Source of the DNA: Paludibacteraceae bacterium
GTDB taxonomy: Bacteria; Bacteroidota; Bacteroidia; Bacteroidales; Paludibacteraceae
Direction: 5' to 3'
DNA: 64,000 nt
Assembly: GCA_017547145.1 (NCBI GenBank)
Contig: JAFYQJ010000005.1
Span: 62,001 to 126,000, forward strand
Below are positions 44,303 to 52,686 of the stretch, in pieces. Position numbers and translations under genes: made by a program. The notes under the pieces are model-generated. The model did not search any database and was not told the DNA's origin. It worked only from the letters and a program-made list of their open reading frames with translations. Numbering within the stretch: position 1 is the stretch's first letter; the number at the start of each line of letters is the position of its first letter.

Positions 44303-46717
44303 TTATTTTTCTAAAGCGACTTGAAGAACGTCTTTAATATCTTTTACATAATGAAATACAACACCTTTTAGATAATCTTGCTTTATTTCATCGATATCTT
44401 TTTTATTATCTTCACACAATACAATTTCAGTAATACCTGCACGTTTGGCAGCCAAAATTTTTTCTCGTATGCCACCCACAGGCAAAACCTTTCCACGGAG
44501 TGTAATTTCGCCAGTCATAGCTATACCCTTACGTACACGACATTTTTTCAAAGCAGAAACCAATGCTGTCACCATCGTTATACCTGCCGACGGGCCGTCT
44601 TTAGGTATTGCTCCTTCAGGCACATGTATATGAACATTATGTTCGTTTATATCATCTTCATTTACACCGAGTTCCGCAGCATGCGACTTTATATATTCTA
44701 AAGCTAACACTGCAGATTCCTTCATAACATCACCTAAATTACCAGTTAAAGTTAGCTTTTTCTCTTTACCCTTACTTAAACTTGCTTCAATAAACAAAAT
44801 CTCACCGCCTACGCTTGTCCATGCTATTCCTGTAACAACACCTACATATTCGTTACCTTGATATTTATCTTTAGAATAACGAGGTATTCCTATCAAATCA
44901 CGTACATCCTTCACGGACAAAGTTCGTTTATACAACTCTTCCATTGCAACTTTTTTTGCAATCTTACGAACAACCTTAGCTATAACTCTATCCAACTCTC
45001 TAACTCCAGATTCGCGTGTATAAGATTCTATCAAATCGCGAATCACCGTTTTTGACAAAGACAAATCCGATTTCTTCAAACCATGAGCATCCAATTGTTT
45101 TGGCACTAAATGCTTTTGTGCGATTTCGATTTTTTCTTCTACAACATATCCCGTTACTTCTATCAACTCCATTCTATCAAGCAATGGTTTACTTATTCCT
45201 GACAAATTATTTGCAGTTGCAATAAATAACACATTGGACAAATCGTAATCCAAGTCTAAATAGTTATCGTGAAATGCCGAGTTTTGTTCAGGGTCAAGCA
45301 CCTCAAGCAAGGCAGAAGCAGGATCTCCTTTAAAATCTCTATTTACTTTATCTATCTCATCAAGAACAAAAACAGGATTTGACGAAGCTACTTTTTTTAT
45401 ATTTTGGATAATACGCCCCGGTAATGCACCAATATAAGTTCGTCGATGCCCTCTAATTTCGGCTTCATCTTGCAAACCACCCAACGATATTCGTGCATAT
45501 TTTCTATTTAAAGTATCTGCTATAGACTTTCCTAAAGAAGTTTTTCCAACACCAGGAGGGCCATAAAGGCAAATAATTGGCGACTTAAATTTCTTTTGCA
45601 ATTTCAAAACTGCCAAATGTTCCAAAATTCTATCCTTGATGTCGTCCAATCCAAAATGATCTTTATCAAGAACCTTTTGAGCACGCTTCAAATCAAAATT
45701 ATCTTCTGTATATTCATTCCAAGGCAAGTTCAATATCGTTTCAACATAGTTCAATTGTACAGAATAATCAGGGGAATGTGGATTTGTTCGTTCCAAACGA
45801 CGCAACTCTTTTTCAAAAACTTTTCGAACTCTTTCATCCCATTTTTTTGCTTTTGCTCGTTCGCGAAATTCATCTAACTCTTGCTCAACATCGCCACCCC
45901 CCAACTCATCTTGTATTGTTTTCATTTGCTGTTGCAAGAAAAACTCGCGTTGCTGTTGATCAATTCCAGAACGTGCTTTCGATTGGATATTAGCCTTAAT
46001 CTCAAGAAGTTGAAGTTCTTTTGTTAATAAATCCAAAAGTATCGTCCCGCGTTGTGCTAAATCGTCAATCAAAAGTAATTTTACTTTATCAACAACCTTT
46101 AAGCTAAAATTCGTACAAATAAAATTCACTAAAATTCTTGGTGGTTCTATATTCCGAACAGCAAATGTTGCTTCCGAAGGGACAACTCCCAGTTTAACAA
46201 TTTTTAAAGCGACATCTTTTACCGCCTCTACTAGTGCCCGAAAAATTTCGTTTTCTGCATCTGGAAGTATATCATCACGCATTTGCACCTTTGCATGCAA
46301 AAAAGGAGTCGTCTTTGTCAGTTCTAAAATATCTGCACGCTTTTTCCCTTGTAAAATTACCGTTGTAGTATTATCGGGCATTTCTAAAATACGAATAATT
46401 TTAGCAATAGTTCCCGTTTCATACAAATCATTCAACTCAGGTTCTTCCTTTCGTGCATCCTTTTGTGTTGCTACCAATATTTCTTCATTATTGTTAAAAG
46501 CAGAACGAATTAATCGTAACGTTTTAGTACGACCAACCGAAACAGGCAATACAACTCCCGGAAACAACACCATATTCCGCAACGGAATTAACGGTAATTC
46601 GTCACCATCATTCGACTCCGTCACCAACACATCTTCTTCGTCTGTAACCACAGGTATAAATTCTGCTTGAGAATCCGCAACACCTTCCATCAATATTTCT
46701 TCTAACGATTTATTCAT
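44303..46717 (-). CDS. lon: ATP-dependent protease Lon
   Basis: Cytoplasmic AAA+ protease for damaged and regulatory proteins, 804 residues. The N-terminal substrate domain begins near residue 40 ([19 protein letters not shown]). Walker A is GPPGVGKTS near residue 385 and Walker B is [10 protein letters not shown]. The proteolytic domain holds the Ser in DGPSAGITM and the Lys in [14 protein letters not shown]. The start was set at [12 protein letters not shown]; an earlier in-frame start gives a hydrophobic prefix with no parallel in the family. A hairpin with arms ATAATAA/TTATTAT lies in the leader. Confidence 0.95.
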   Translation of the reverse strand: MNKSLEEILMEGVADSQAEFIPVVTDEEDVLVTESNDGDELPLIPLRNMVLFPGVVLPVSVGRTKTLRLIRSAFNNNEEILVATQKDARKEEPELNDLYETGTIAKIIRILEMPDNTTTVILQGKKRADILELTKTTPFLHAKVQMRDDILPDAENEIFRALVEAVKDVALKIVKLGVVPSEATFAVRNIEPPRILVNFICTNFSLKVVDKVKLLLIDDLAQRGTILLDLLTKELQLLEIKANIQSKARSGIDQQQREFFLQQQMKTIQDELGGGDVEQELDEFRERAKAKKWDERVRKVFEKELRRLERTNPHSPDYSVQLNYVETILNLPWNEYTEDNFDLKRAQKVLDKDHFGLDDIKDRILEHLAVLKLQKKFKSPIICLYGPPGVGKTSLGKSIADTLNRKYARISLGGLQDEAEIRGHRRTYIGALPGRIIQNIKKVASSNPVFVLDEIDKVNRDFKGDPASALLEVLDPEQNSAFHDNYLDLDYDLSNVLFIATANNLSGISKPLLDRMELIEVTGYVVEEKIEIAQKHLVPKQLDAHGLKKSDLSLSKTVIRDLIESYTRESGVRELDRVIAKVVRKIAKKVAMEELYKRTLSVKDVRDLIGIPRYSKDKYQGNEYVGVVTGIAWTSVGGEILFIEASLSKGKEKKLTLTGNLGDVMKESAVLALEYIKSHAAELGVNEDDINEHNVHIHVPEGAIPKDGPSAGITMVTALVSALKKCRVRKGIAMTGEITLRGKVLPVGGIREKILAAKRAGITEIVLCEDNKKDIDEIKQDYLKGVVFHYVKDIKDVLQVALEK

Positions 46718-46877
46718 ATTTCTATTTAAATTACGCCAAAATGACAGCCGCAAAGCAAACAAAAGCATTCCGCCATTTAGCTACCAACCTGATAATAAAC
46801 TACTTATTATTAAAAGCACTGAATATAATGCCCCTATTTACAAGCAGTATGCCAAAAACTTTGTAAAGTTACGAATT

Positions 46878-48062
46878 TTAAGATAGCGACATACATCTTT
46901 TGCATCGGATGAGCAATTTTTCATCATTGGCATTCGTGCAAGCAAACAAAAAATCATCACCACCTTCTTTTAATTTCAATCGCTTGCGAAGCACATCTAC
47001 AGAATCAGGGAAATTGCGAACAGAGATATTTGCCTGTTTCAAATCACCCAACATTACATTCAAGTTTTTTTTCGAAAAATTACCATACTTATCCACCTTA
47101 AAAACTCTACCCGGGAAACCTTCCACAAAAATATTTGAAGTATAAAGATGGGTATTTTTATGCAACTTTTTTAAGTCAAAACGCTGTGCTAACAGACGAA
47201 ACGCCCCAGACTTCAATACCGATGCATTTGGTTCGTACAAATAAGCCAAAACTTCATCAGCATATTCGCATATAGCGTTTTGCTCTTCGGTTATTGCGAA
47301 TGAAAACATTTGCTGCTGATCTCTTTGCAAATCCACTGCTAAGAATTGCGTTTCACGTTCTTTATCCCATTTTATTAAAAACAAAAGCTCCTTGCACTCA
47401 CCATCTACAGACACAATATGAACCTGCTGCGTACAAGGAAATTGACGTAACACAGAGGCGATATCCAGCATAGGCGAAAGCTTCAAAAGCAAACTCCGCG
47501 ACTTTTGCTTTAATAACGCTGCCAACGCAGTAACATCAGGACTACAATCGGACAACGCCACCACTTTACGCCCAACCGAATCGCGACGAGCAGGGTCTAA
47601 ATAAAACATATCGACAACAGCTGAATTCTCTAAAAACTTTTCGGCAGAAAGAGCACAAACCTCAACCGTAGAAAAACCTAAAACTGAAAAATTATGACGA
47701 GCTAACGTACACAATGCGTCATTTTCTTCTACATAAAAAACCTTGCGAAATTTTTGCCCTATAAAATAACAATCCACACCAAAGCCTCCTGTCAAGTCTG
47801 CCATAACTTCACCCTCACAAAGCGTAGATTTATACACTGCCGTACGCTCCGACGAGCATTGCTCCATCGACAAACGAATGGGGAAACGCAGTTTAGTATT
47901 TTCTACCCACGAGGGCAACTTCGCACCCATTCTACGCCGAGCATCTATCTGATGCACAGCCCAAGCAACATCTACATCAGGATATTTAGAGGCATTCAGC
48001 AACAAACGATCAAGATTGTCCGAAGCATGTTCTTCTACAAATTTTTCTGTCAAAGCATTCAT
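46878..48062 (-). CDS. Class I SAM-dependent methyltransferase with THUMP-like domain
   Basis: Rossmann-fold methyltransferase of 394 residues. SAM motif I is MADLTGGFGVDCYFIG near residue 90, and DMFYLDPARRD near 150 is the D-P-A-R motif found in this Bacteroidota family (structures from Porphyromonas exist). The C-terminal third has a THUMP-like fold, suggesting an RNA substrate. The start was set at MNALTEKFVEEHASDN; the longer reading adds a hydrophobic, basic prefix that overlaps the divergent tsaE promoter. Target unknown. Confidence 0.82.
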   Translation of the reverse strand: MNALTEKFVEEHASDNLDRLLLNASKYPDVDVAWAVHQIDARRRMGAKLPSWVENTKLRFPIRLSMEQCSSERTAVYKSTLCEGEVMADLTGGFGVDCYFIGQKFRKVFYVEENDALCTLARHNFSVLGFSTVEVCALSAEKFLENSAVVDMFYLDPARRDSVGRKVVALSDCSPDVTALAALLKQKSRSLLLKLSPMLDIASVLRQFPCTQQVHIVSVDGECKELLFLIKWDKERETQFLAVDLQRDQQQMFSFAITEEQNAICEYADEVLAYLYEPNASVLKSGAFRLLAQRFDLKKLHKNTHLYTSNIFVEGFPGRVFKVDKYGNFSKKNLNVMLGDLKQANISVRNFPDSVDVLRKRLKLKEGGDDFLFACTNANDEKLLIRCKRCMSLS

Positions 48063-48145
48063 TCTCCACAAAATTACAATGAATATCCGTTTGCTACAAA
48101 CACAAATAAAATATATGCAAAGAAACGTATCTGTAAACTTTTTTT

Positions 48146-48153
48146 TATTTTTG
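48146..48153 (+). promoter_or_regulatory. Bacteroidota -7 box of tsaE
   Basis: TATTTTTG matches TAnnTTTG and lies 16 bases before the tsaE ATG. Confidence 0.5.
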
Positions 48154-48169
48154 CAAAAACGCACAAGCA

Positions 48170-48595
48170 ATGCAACAAACTATTACAATACAAAATATAG
48201 ACGATATACACAGAGCAGCCAAAGACTTTCTTGAAATAATTGGTGAACGTCGTATCATTGCTTTTTTTGGAGCTATGGGCGTTGGTAAAACAACTTTTAC
48301 AAAAGCTATTTGCGAAGTGCTTGGCACCAACGACATTGTAAATAGCCCTACTTTTTCTATCGTCAACGAATACGACTACGCCGATGGAAACAAAATTTAT
48401 CATTTCGATTTTTATAGACTAAAAAATGCCGAAGAGGCTTTTGACTTTGGTATCGACGAATATTGGAACAGCAACGAATTTTGTCTAATGGAATGGTCGG
48501 AAAAAGTGGAAGACATTTTACCAGACAATTGTTTAAAAGTCTGTATTTCGGAAAACAAAAACGGGACTAGAAACATTTCATTTAATATTAACTAA
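48170..48595 (+). CDS. tsaE: tRNA threonylcarbamoyladenosine biosynthesis ATPase TsaE
   Basis: ATPase partner of TsaB/TsaD in making t6A37 on ANN-decoding tRNAs. The 141-residue protein has Walker A GAMGVGKTTFTKAI near residue 34, SPTFSIVNEY near 61, the family motif YHFDFYRL near 78, and CLMEWSEKVEDILP near 105. It is divergent from the methyltransferase gene and 16 bases from rubrerythrin. Confidence 0.95.
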   Translation: MQQTITIQNIDDIHRAAKDFLEIIGERRIIAFFGAMGVGKTTFTKAICEVLGTNDIVNSPTFSIVNEYDYADGNKIYHFDFYRLKNAEEAFDFGIDEYWNSNEFCLMEWSEKVEDILPDNCLKVCISENKNGTRNISFNIN

Positions 48596-48611
48596 CTAAA
48601 AAACTAAAATT

Positions 48612-49184
48612 ATGAGTATCAAAGGAACACAAACCGAAAAAAATCTTATGCAATCGTTTGCAGGCGAATCGCAAGCACGTATGCGTTATACTTACTTTGC
48701 TAGCGTAGCAAAAAAAGAAGGATACGAACAAATGGCAGCTATTTTTGCAGAAACTGCCGACCAAGAAAAAGAGCATGCAAAACGCATGTTTAAATTTCTC
48801 GAAGGTGGCGAAGTTGAAGTAAAAGCTTGTTTCCCTGCTGGTGTAATTGGCACTACTATCGAAAACCTTAAAGCTGCTGCTATGGGCGAACACGAAGAGT
48901 GGGCTGATGCTTACCCACATTTTGCAGACGTGGCTGAAGCAGAAGGTTTCCCAGAAATTGCACTTATGTATCGCAACATTGCTGTAGCTGAAAAAGGACA
49001 CGAAGAACGCTATCTTGCTTTCGTGAAAAACATCGAAAACGGAACAGTTTTCAAAAAAGACGAAACTACCGTATGGCAATGCCGCAACTGCGGTTTTATC
49101 TACGAAGGCACTGCTGCTCCTGAATTATGCCCTGCATGTGCTCATCCACAAGCACACTTCGAAGTGATGAAGAAAAACTTTTAA
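48612..49184 (+). CDS. Rubrerythrin
   Basis: Non-haem diiron peroxidase that detoxifies hydrogen peroxide in anaerobes. The 190-residue protein has the four-helix ferritin-like domain with iron ligands in GESQARMRYTYFAS, DQEKEHAKRMF and AEKGHEERY. The C-terminal rubredoxin domain has CRNCGFIY and CPACAHPQ binding one Fe. The full two-domain length is standard. A bidirectional terminator follows at 49206-49240. Confidence 0.96.
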   Translation: MSIKGTQTEKNLMQSFAGESQARMRYTYFASVAKKEGYEQMAAIFAETADQEKEHAKRMFKFLEGGEVEVKACFPAGVIGTTIENLKAAAMGEHEEWADAYPHFADVAEAEGFPEIALMYRNIAVAEKGHEERYLAFVKNIENGTVFKKDETTVWQCRNCGFIYEGTAAPELCPACAHPQAHFEVMKKNF

Positions 49185-49205
49185 TTTGCGTAACGCATAA
49201 CCAAC

Positions 49206-49240
49206 AAAAAAGCACAAACCGAAAGGCTTGTGCTTTTTTT
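49206..49240. terminator. Bidirectional terminator between rubrerythrin and the ATPase gene
   Basis: Arms AGCACAA/TTGTGCT, flanked by A6 on the left and T7 on the right, so it can stop both converging transcripts. Confidence 0.9.
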
Positions 49241-49253
49241 GTTTAAAAGAATT

Positions 49254-50381
49254 CTACATATATTCATTCTCAAACCATTGCTGAAAGATATAATCTGACA
49301 ACACAAGTTCGCCTTTGCCGTTTTCTTCGATTAACTCTTTTTCTATCAACGATGTTTTTACTCGAGCAATATTCGATTTTGAACCAAATCTAAATTGTTC
49401 CATAACTGCTTTGCCGCCAAAGTTTTTGTGAATACCGCTACACAACGCACGAATAAAGTTTAGCTGATAACTACTCAATGTACGAATTTGTTCCTGAAAA
49501 AAACTTGACGATTGAGCCAACAACGCACGATAGCCATTTTGAAAACTCTCCTCATCTACTTCTTTATCAGTTTCCACCATTACGTTCCATGCCAATTGTT
49601 GCACGTACGAAGAGTGATTCCTCACCGTATTACAAATTCTTTCGGCAAAACTTTCCGATATTGTCATCCCAACCTCAACAAATCGGCTTTGAATGTACGT
49701 TACCCAATCAGCCGTAGCAATAGGCATAAGTTCCATCACCTCGCCAAACTGATAAAAAGGCATACGCTTGTTTTGAAATAAATTTGTCATCAAATGCTTT
49801 TTACTGCCAAATAAGCAATACGATACATTTTTCTGATGTTGCCAAATGCCACGTAGCCGTTTTTGTATTGTGAGCGAATCTTGCAATTCTCCTATTTGCT
49901 GAAATTCGTCGATGCAAACTACAATTTGTATACCCTGTTCTTTGGCAATCTCTTCGGGCAAAGAGAGAATCTCTTCGGGAGAATAATTCTTTGGCGTAAT
50001 GCCCAGCGAAACCGAAAATTCGGCATAAGGGTCGGTGCCAAACGAAACTTTTGGTGTCAAGCGAACCAAAAATTTCTTAATATTTTCCATTATTAAATCC
50101 ACTCGCTGAGCTGTTTGCTTTAGAATAGTTTCTGCAAACCGATTGTAGAACTCATATTCGCTTCGGCAATCGTATATATCCATCAAAACAACTTTTATTT
50201 TGTCGTTGTTTATCTCCGATTTTACACGCTTAACAAGCGATGTTTTTCCCATTCTTCGAGGAGAAATAAGAATAACATTTACGCCACTCTCGAAGTTTCT
50301 CTTAAGCCGTTTTGTCTCCTCTTTTCTGTCTGTAAAATGCTCATTATCAACAGACATACCATATTTAAAAGGTTTATCCAT
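49254..50381 (-). CDS. P-loop ATPase of the AAA_34/ATPase_2-like type
   Basis: STAND-like ATPase of 375 residues. The Walker A is ILISPRRMGKTSLVKRV near residue 35, with the family GPRR-GKTS pattern; Walker B is IVVCIDEFQQIG near 153. A sensor-like region follows (YCLFGSKKHLMTNLF), and a C-terminal winged helix at residues 300-370 ends VLSDYIFQQWFENEY. Such proteins are common, often lineage-specific, in Bacteroidota; the role is unknown. It is monocistronic, with a strong promoter overlapped by two tandem 15-base repeats. Confidence 0.8.
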   Translation of the reverse strand: MDKPFKYGMSVDNEHFTDRKEETKRLKRNFESGVNVILISPRRMGKTSLVKRVKSEINNDKIKVVLMDIYDCRSEYEFYNRFAETILKQTAQRVDLIMENIKKFLVRLTPKVSFGTDPYAEFSVSLGITPKNYSPEEILSLPEEIAKEQGIQIVVCIDEFQQIGELQDSLTIQKRLRGIWQHQKNVSYCLFGSKKHLMTNLFQNKRMPFYQFGEVMELMPIATADWVTYIQSRFVEVGMTISESFAERICNTVRNHSSYVQQLAWNVMVETDKEVDEESFQNGYRALLAQSSSFFQEQIRTLSSYQLNFIRALCSGIHKNFGGKAVMEQFRFGSKSNIARVKTSLIEKELIEENGKGELVLSDYIFQQWFENEYM

Positions 50382-50409
50382 AGTGCAGTTTTTCTATACT
50401 TTACTGCTA

Positions 50410-50441
50410 CAAAAGTATGTAAAAAAAACTTGGTACACAAA
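50410..50441 (-). promoter_or_regulatory. Promoter of the ATPase gene
   Basis: Minus-strand TTTG (50441-50438), a spacer of exactly 20 bases, then TACTTTTG (50417-50410). Its -33 box lies inside the first 15-base repeat. Confidence 0.75.
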
Positions 50442-50465
50442 CTTGTGGACCACAAACTTGTGGAC
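50436..50465. repeat. Two adjacent copies of a 15-base palindromic repeat
   Basis: CACAAACTTGTGGAC occurs twice with no gap (50436-50450 and 50451-50465). Each copy contains the dyad CCACAAACTTGTGG or its partial form. The array overlaps the -33 box of the ATPase promoter, as an operator would. Confidence 0.7.
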
Positions 50466-50540
50466 CGATTAGTTTTTATATTTATAGAATTCGCTAGGTG
50501 GATTGCATAACTATGCGTGATTCTAACGCCATAAATCAAT

Positions 50541-50567
50541 AAAAAAGGTACACATGTGTACCTTTTT
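50541..50567. terminator. Bidirectional terminator ending the module-2 cassette
   Basis: Perfect palindrome GGTACACATGTGTACC flanked by A6 and T5, 23 bases after the last cassette gene on the minus strand. Confidence 0.85.
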
Positions 50568-50589
50568 GTTACGGTTTCTAAATGATATA

Positions 50590-50970
50590 TTATCCTTTAT
50601 TCCCTATAAAGAAAAATCGGTGATTTCTACATGCAGATTCAAAAAAATCTTCGTTTATAGGAGTGAGCAGTGATAACTTATCTCCATTTTCCTCTACAAA
50701 AACGTCCTTTGTATTATCTACACTAAAATAAAATATACCAATATCTTCAACTTCTGCACGATAGAAATGTTTAGACATTAATACTAATGGGACATCTATT
50801 TCTGCTGAATCCTTTACAGCTTTTATTGTCAATATATTTGGCAAATCTTCTTCTCTAATAAAAGCAAAATAGAGAAAATTAAAAGTGTTTTCACTTTCGT
50901 AATTAGTAGTGTATAAAGACTTTTTTGTCGTAGGGAAAATAGCATATACTACTTTATGTTTCAATTTCAT
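50590..50970 (-). CDS. Hypothetical partner of the ADP-ribosyltransferase-like protein
   Basis: Protein of 126 residues not recognised as any family. It has no signal peptide and no membrane segment, with beta-rich and hydrophobic patches (TFNFLYFAFIREEDL, HFYRAEVEDIGIFYF). Its ATG overlaps the stop of the preceding gene (ATGA), the coupling usual for toxin-immunity or toxin-antitoxin pairs. Its small size, acidic patches and position suggest an antidote or accessory factor, but this is inference. It is the last gene of the module-2 cassette. Confidence 0.6.
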   Translation of the reverse strand: MKLKHKVVYAIFPTTKKSLYTTNYESENTFNFLYFAFIREEDLPNILTIKAVKDSAEIDVPLVLMSKHFYRAEVEDIGIFYFSVDNTKDVFVEENGDKLSLLTPINEDFFESACRNHRFFFIGNKG

Positions 50971-51380
50971 AGTGTCAAAATATTATAAGGTTGACTATTA
51001 ATATAATTTTCACCATTTTTTTCAAACTTAATTTGATAAGTATTTTGAATATTTTGCCCTACAAGAGGAGCCCAAATAGCATCTACATTATATATTTTCT
51101 GATAATTCCCACTTTGCTTTATGTTATAAAAACTTGCAAGGGTAGATTGCCTATTTTTACAAAGTAGATTAAGGTTTAAAAATTGAACTTCATCTAAAGT
51201 AAATTCGACAACTTGACAATTAGTTTTAGCTCTCATCCAACCCCAAGAGAATGCTCTCCATAGAGAACTACCGATATAGAATCCAAGCCCAAGCTCACCG
51301 CCATTACCATATGTAGTATCAATTTTCCCTGGTAGCATTGACGCTATAGCTCCAGCACTTGTCCCATGATAATATTTCAT
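50967..51380 (-). CDS. DUF3990-like, putative ADP-ribosyltransferase-fold protein
   Basis: Protein of 137 residues starting MKYYHGTSAGAIASML and continuing GGELGLGFYIGSSLWRAFSWGW. The Y-H-G-T start and the later G-FY-x-S-x-x-x-A-x-W block resemble DUF3990 and other ADP-ribosyltransferase-fold toxins, where these residues line the NAD pocket. A possible catalytic Glu lies in VVEFTLDE near residue 62. There is no signal peptide. Eleven bases separate it from the preceding gene, and it overlaps the next by ATGA. Assignment rests on pattern resemblance only. The GTG at 51386 is an alternative start. Confidence 0.55.
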   Translation of the reverse strand: MKYYHGTSAGAIASMLPGKIDTTYGNGGELGLGFYIGSSLWRAFSWGWMRAKTNCQVVEFTLDEVQFLNLNLLCKNRQSTLASFYNIKQSGNYQKIYNVDAIWAPLVGQNIQNTYQIKFEKNGENYINSQPYNILTL

Positions 51381-51391
51381 TTTCACTATAT

Positions 51392-51976
51392 TTAAAAATT
51401 TATAAAAGGATAATAAATATTAGTGTTAGACATACCCAAAACAGGACGTGTATCATGGATTTCATCTAGTATCATATATTGATATTTTACCCTATAATCA
51501 TAAAAATAACGATTATAATTATTTACAGTACGATTATGGTAGAGTTGCTTATGAGGATTCTCTATCATTATAGAATTTTCCCATTTTTCACCATTCCATC
51601 TTCTTGCTATAAAAAAGGTCGTATTTTCATTAAACTTCCATGCATATATATAATATAATCTCTTTACGTAATAATTATCAAGAGTGAATTCCTCAAATGA
51701 CGTTATTGTATTACTACTAGTATTATTAGTTATACTAGCACCCATACTATGAATCTCTTTAAAAAGAGAAGCCCATTGATAACCTATGTAGTAATAGGTT
51801 CCCTTTCTGTCTGAAAAAGTTAAAGAATCAGGAATAACAATATTAGGAATAGTATCAGTATAGAAAAATCCCTCTTTTGCACATACGAATTTATCTTTAA
51901 GATATGAAGGTTTTGCCGCATTTGCATTAATTGTTAATCCAAAAATGACACACATTACAACTAAAAATTTTTTCAT
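51392..51976 (-). CDS. Secreted hypothetical protein of the module-2 cassette
   Basis: Protein of 194 residues with a clear signal peptide (KKFLVVMCVIFGLTINANA) and a Tyr/Asn-rich, beta-like body containing many YY and NN pairs (GTYYYIGYQW, YYVKRLYYIYAW). No lipobox, no known domain. It is the first gene of the cassette, five to eleven bases before the ADP-ribosyltransferase-like gene. Base composition looks more AT-rich than flanking core genes, consistent with acquisition. Confidence 0.65.
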   Translation of the reverse strand: MKKFLVVMCVIFGLTINANAAKPSYLKDKFVCAKEGFFYTDTIPNIVIPDSLTFSDRKGTYYYIGYQWASLFKEIHSMGASITNNTSSNTITSFEEFTLDNYYVKRLYYIYAWKFNENTTFFIARRWNGEKWENSIMIENPHKQLYHNRTVNNYNRYFYDYRVKYQYMILDEIHDTRPVLGMSNTNIYYPFINF

Positions 51977-52143
51977 GATACTTTTTGTCTGTTATATCCC
52001 ATCGACCCATCGGTTTAAAAAAAGTAAAAAATTTAAATGAATTATGGTCTCAAGATTATCGTGAAAGATTAGTGTGGCTTTGTAAATGGTGTCGAATAAG
52101 ATTCGATATTATGTCGAAATATTTTCGACAGTCTGTCGGTGGG
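51977..52143. other. Gap between HTH2 and its cassette with stacked dyads
   Basis: Within 52093-52141 several dyads lie side by side: CGAAT/ATTCG, TGTCGAAA/TTTCGACA around a short spacer, and CGACAG/CTGTCG. No T-run follows on either strand. They could be an operator array or recombination site; nothing in the window decides this. Confidence 0.45.
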
Positions 52144-52353
52144 TTAAAGCCTTGCAGTGTAGTGGCGGAAAAAGTCATGGTCGAGCACTTGCGATATACG
52201 TAGAAGCAGTTCGGTATCAATGCTTTTTCGCTTGAAAATGGTATAAACATTAGTACGTTCGCAGCAGATTTGTGCAGCAAACCATGTGGCTCCACGCCCT
52301 TGTCGGCGGAGTTCGTCTCGAATGAGTTGCCCTATGTGTATTTCGGCTTCCAT
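52144..52353 (-). CDS. HTH2: small XRE-like DNA-binding protein of the RNA2 module
   Basis: Protein of 69 residues, paralogous to HTH1. The HTH core is ATWFAAQICCERTNVYTIFKR (residues about 21-41), and the end is IDTELLLRISQVLDHDFFRHY. The start is placed at the ATG; an in-frame TTG two codons earlier is possible. The ATG begins five bases after the U-run of RNA2, so its mRNA must either read through that U-run or start at an unrecognised site. This argues for conditional termination. The cassette with the ADP-ribosyltransferase-like gene follows 167 bases later on the same strand. Confidence 0.8.
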   Translation of the reverse strand: MEAEIHIGQLIRDELRRQGRGATWFAAQICCERTNVYTIFKRKSIDTELLLRISQVLDHDFFRHYTARL

Positions 52354-52357
52354 AAAC

Positions 52358-52506
52358 AAAAAACGCGAGTGTAAACTTGCTCAACGTTGAGGCTGTGGAA
52401 GATGCCCGAAGAAAACACAAGAAGACGCCCGCGATGCACATCACGGACGCTTGCAACTGTTCGTGTCTCCTTCTGTTTAAACTTCCACATTTCAACGTCA
52501 GAATGA
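52358..52506 (-). ncRNA. Structured RNA2: rod-shaped RNA upstream of HTH2
   Basis: Four nested helices (plus-strand coordinates): 52384-52390 with 52492-52498 (7 pairs); 52394-52401 with 52482-52489 (8); 52408-52420 with 52461-52473 (13, three wobbles); and apical 52425-52435 with 52440-52450 (11, three to four wobbles). All wobbles are G-U in the minus-strand transcript and would be A-C on the other strand, which fixes the orientation. It ends in ACTCGCG plus six T. The apical CGCGGG can pair with CGCG before the T-run. The start has CATTCTGACG, as in RNA1. This is the most regular of the four rods. Confidence 0.72.
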
Positions 52507-52511
52507 ACAAT

Positions 52512-52521
52512 AGCAAACGCT
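52512..52521 (-). promoter_or_regulatory. AGCRTTTGCT dyad upstream of RNA2
   Basis: On the minus strand TAGCGTTTGCTA, differing by one base from the copy before RNA1. It ends 13 bases before the first helix of RNA2. Confidence 0.5.
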
Positions 52522-52686
52522 ATAATCAAAAAAATATGTCGTGGCTTTGGGTTGGTTTTTTGCCTACCAAAACCAATTGCAAAGATAGAATTTTAATAGC
52601 AGGCACAAAAAAATAAAAAAATGTTATCACGGAGAACATCGGAAAGATTTTTTCGCTAATTTTCTGCACACTAAAAATTACAAATT

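Larger units (their letters stand above)
50382..50589. other. Intergenic region between the ATPase gene and module 2
   Basis: Contains the ATPase promoter, the tandem 15-base repeats and the terminator that ends module 2. Nothing else is recognised. Confidence 0.6.
52354..52686. other. Intergenic region carrying RNA2 and the phoH upstream region
   Basis: Holds the rod-shaped RNA2 (52358-52506), the dyad AGCAAACGCT at 52512-52521, and a minus-strand TATCTTTG -7 box at 52577-52570. Nothing is recognised in 52580-52686 except the leader of the phoH gene. Confidence 0.7.

Noticed and set aside
48074-48403. Minus-strand reading frames over tsaE and the rubrerythrin gene
   Set aside because: Antisense shadows of genes with complete conserved motifs on the plus strand.
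50436-50465. CRISPR-like repeats
   Set aside because: There are only two copies, no spacers between them, and no cas genes nearby; a promoter operator fits better.
51985-52203. 72-codon plus-strand frame beneath HTH2
   Set aside because: It runs antisense through HTH2 and the dyad cluster and has no recognisable features.
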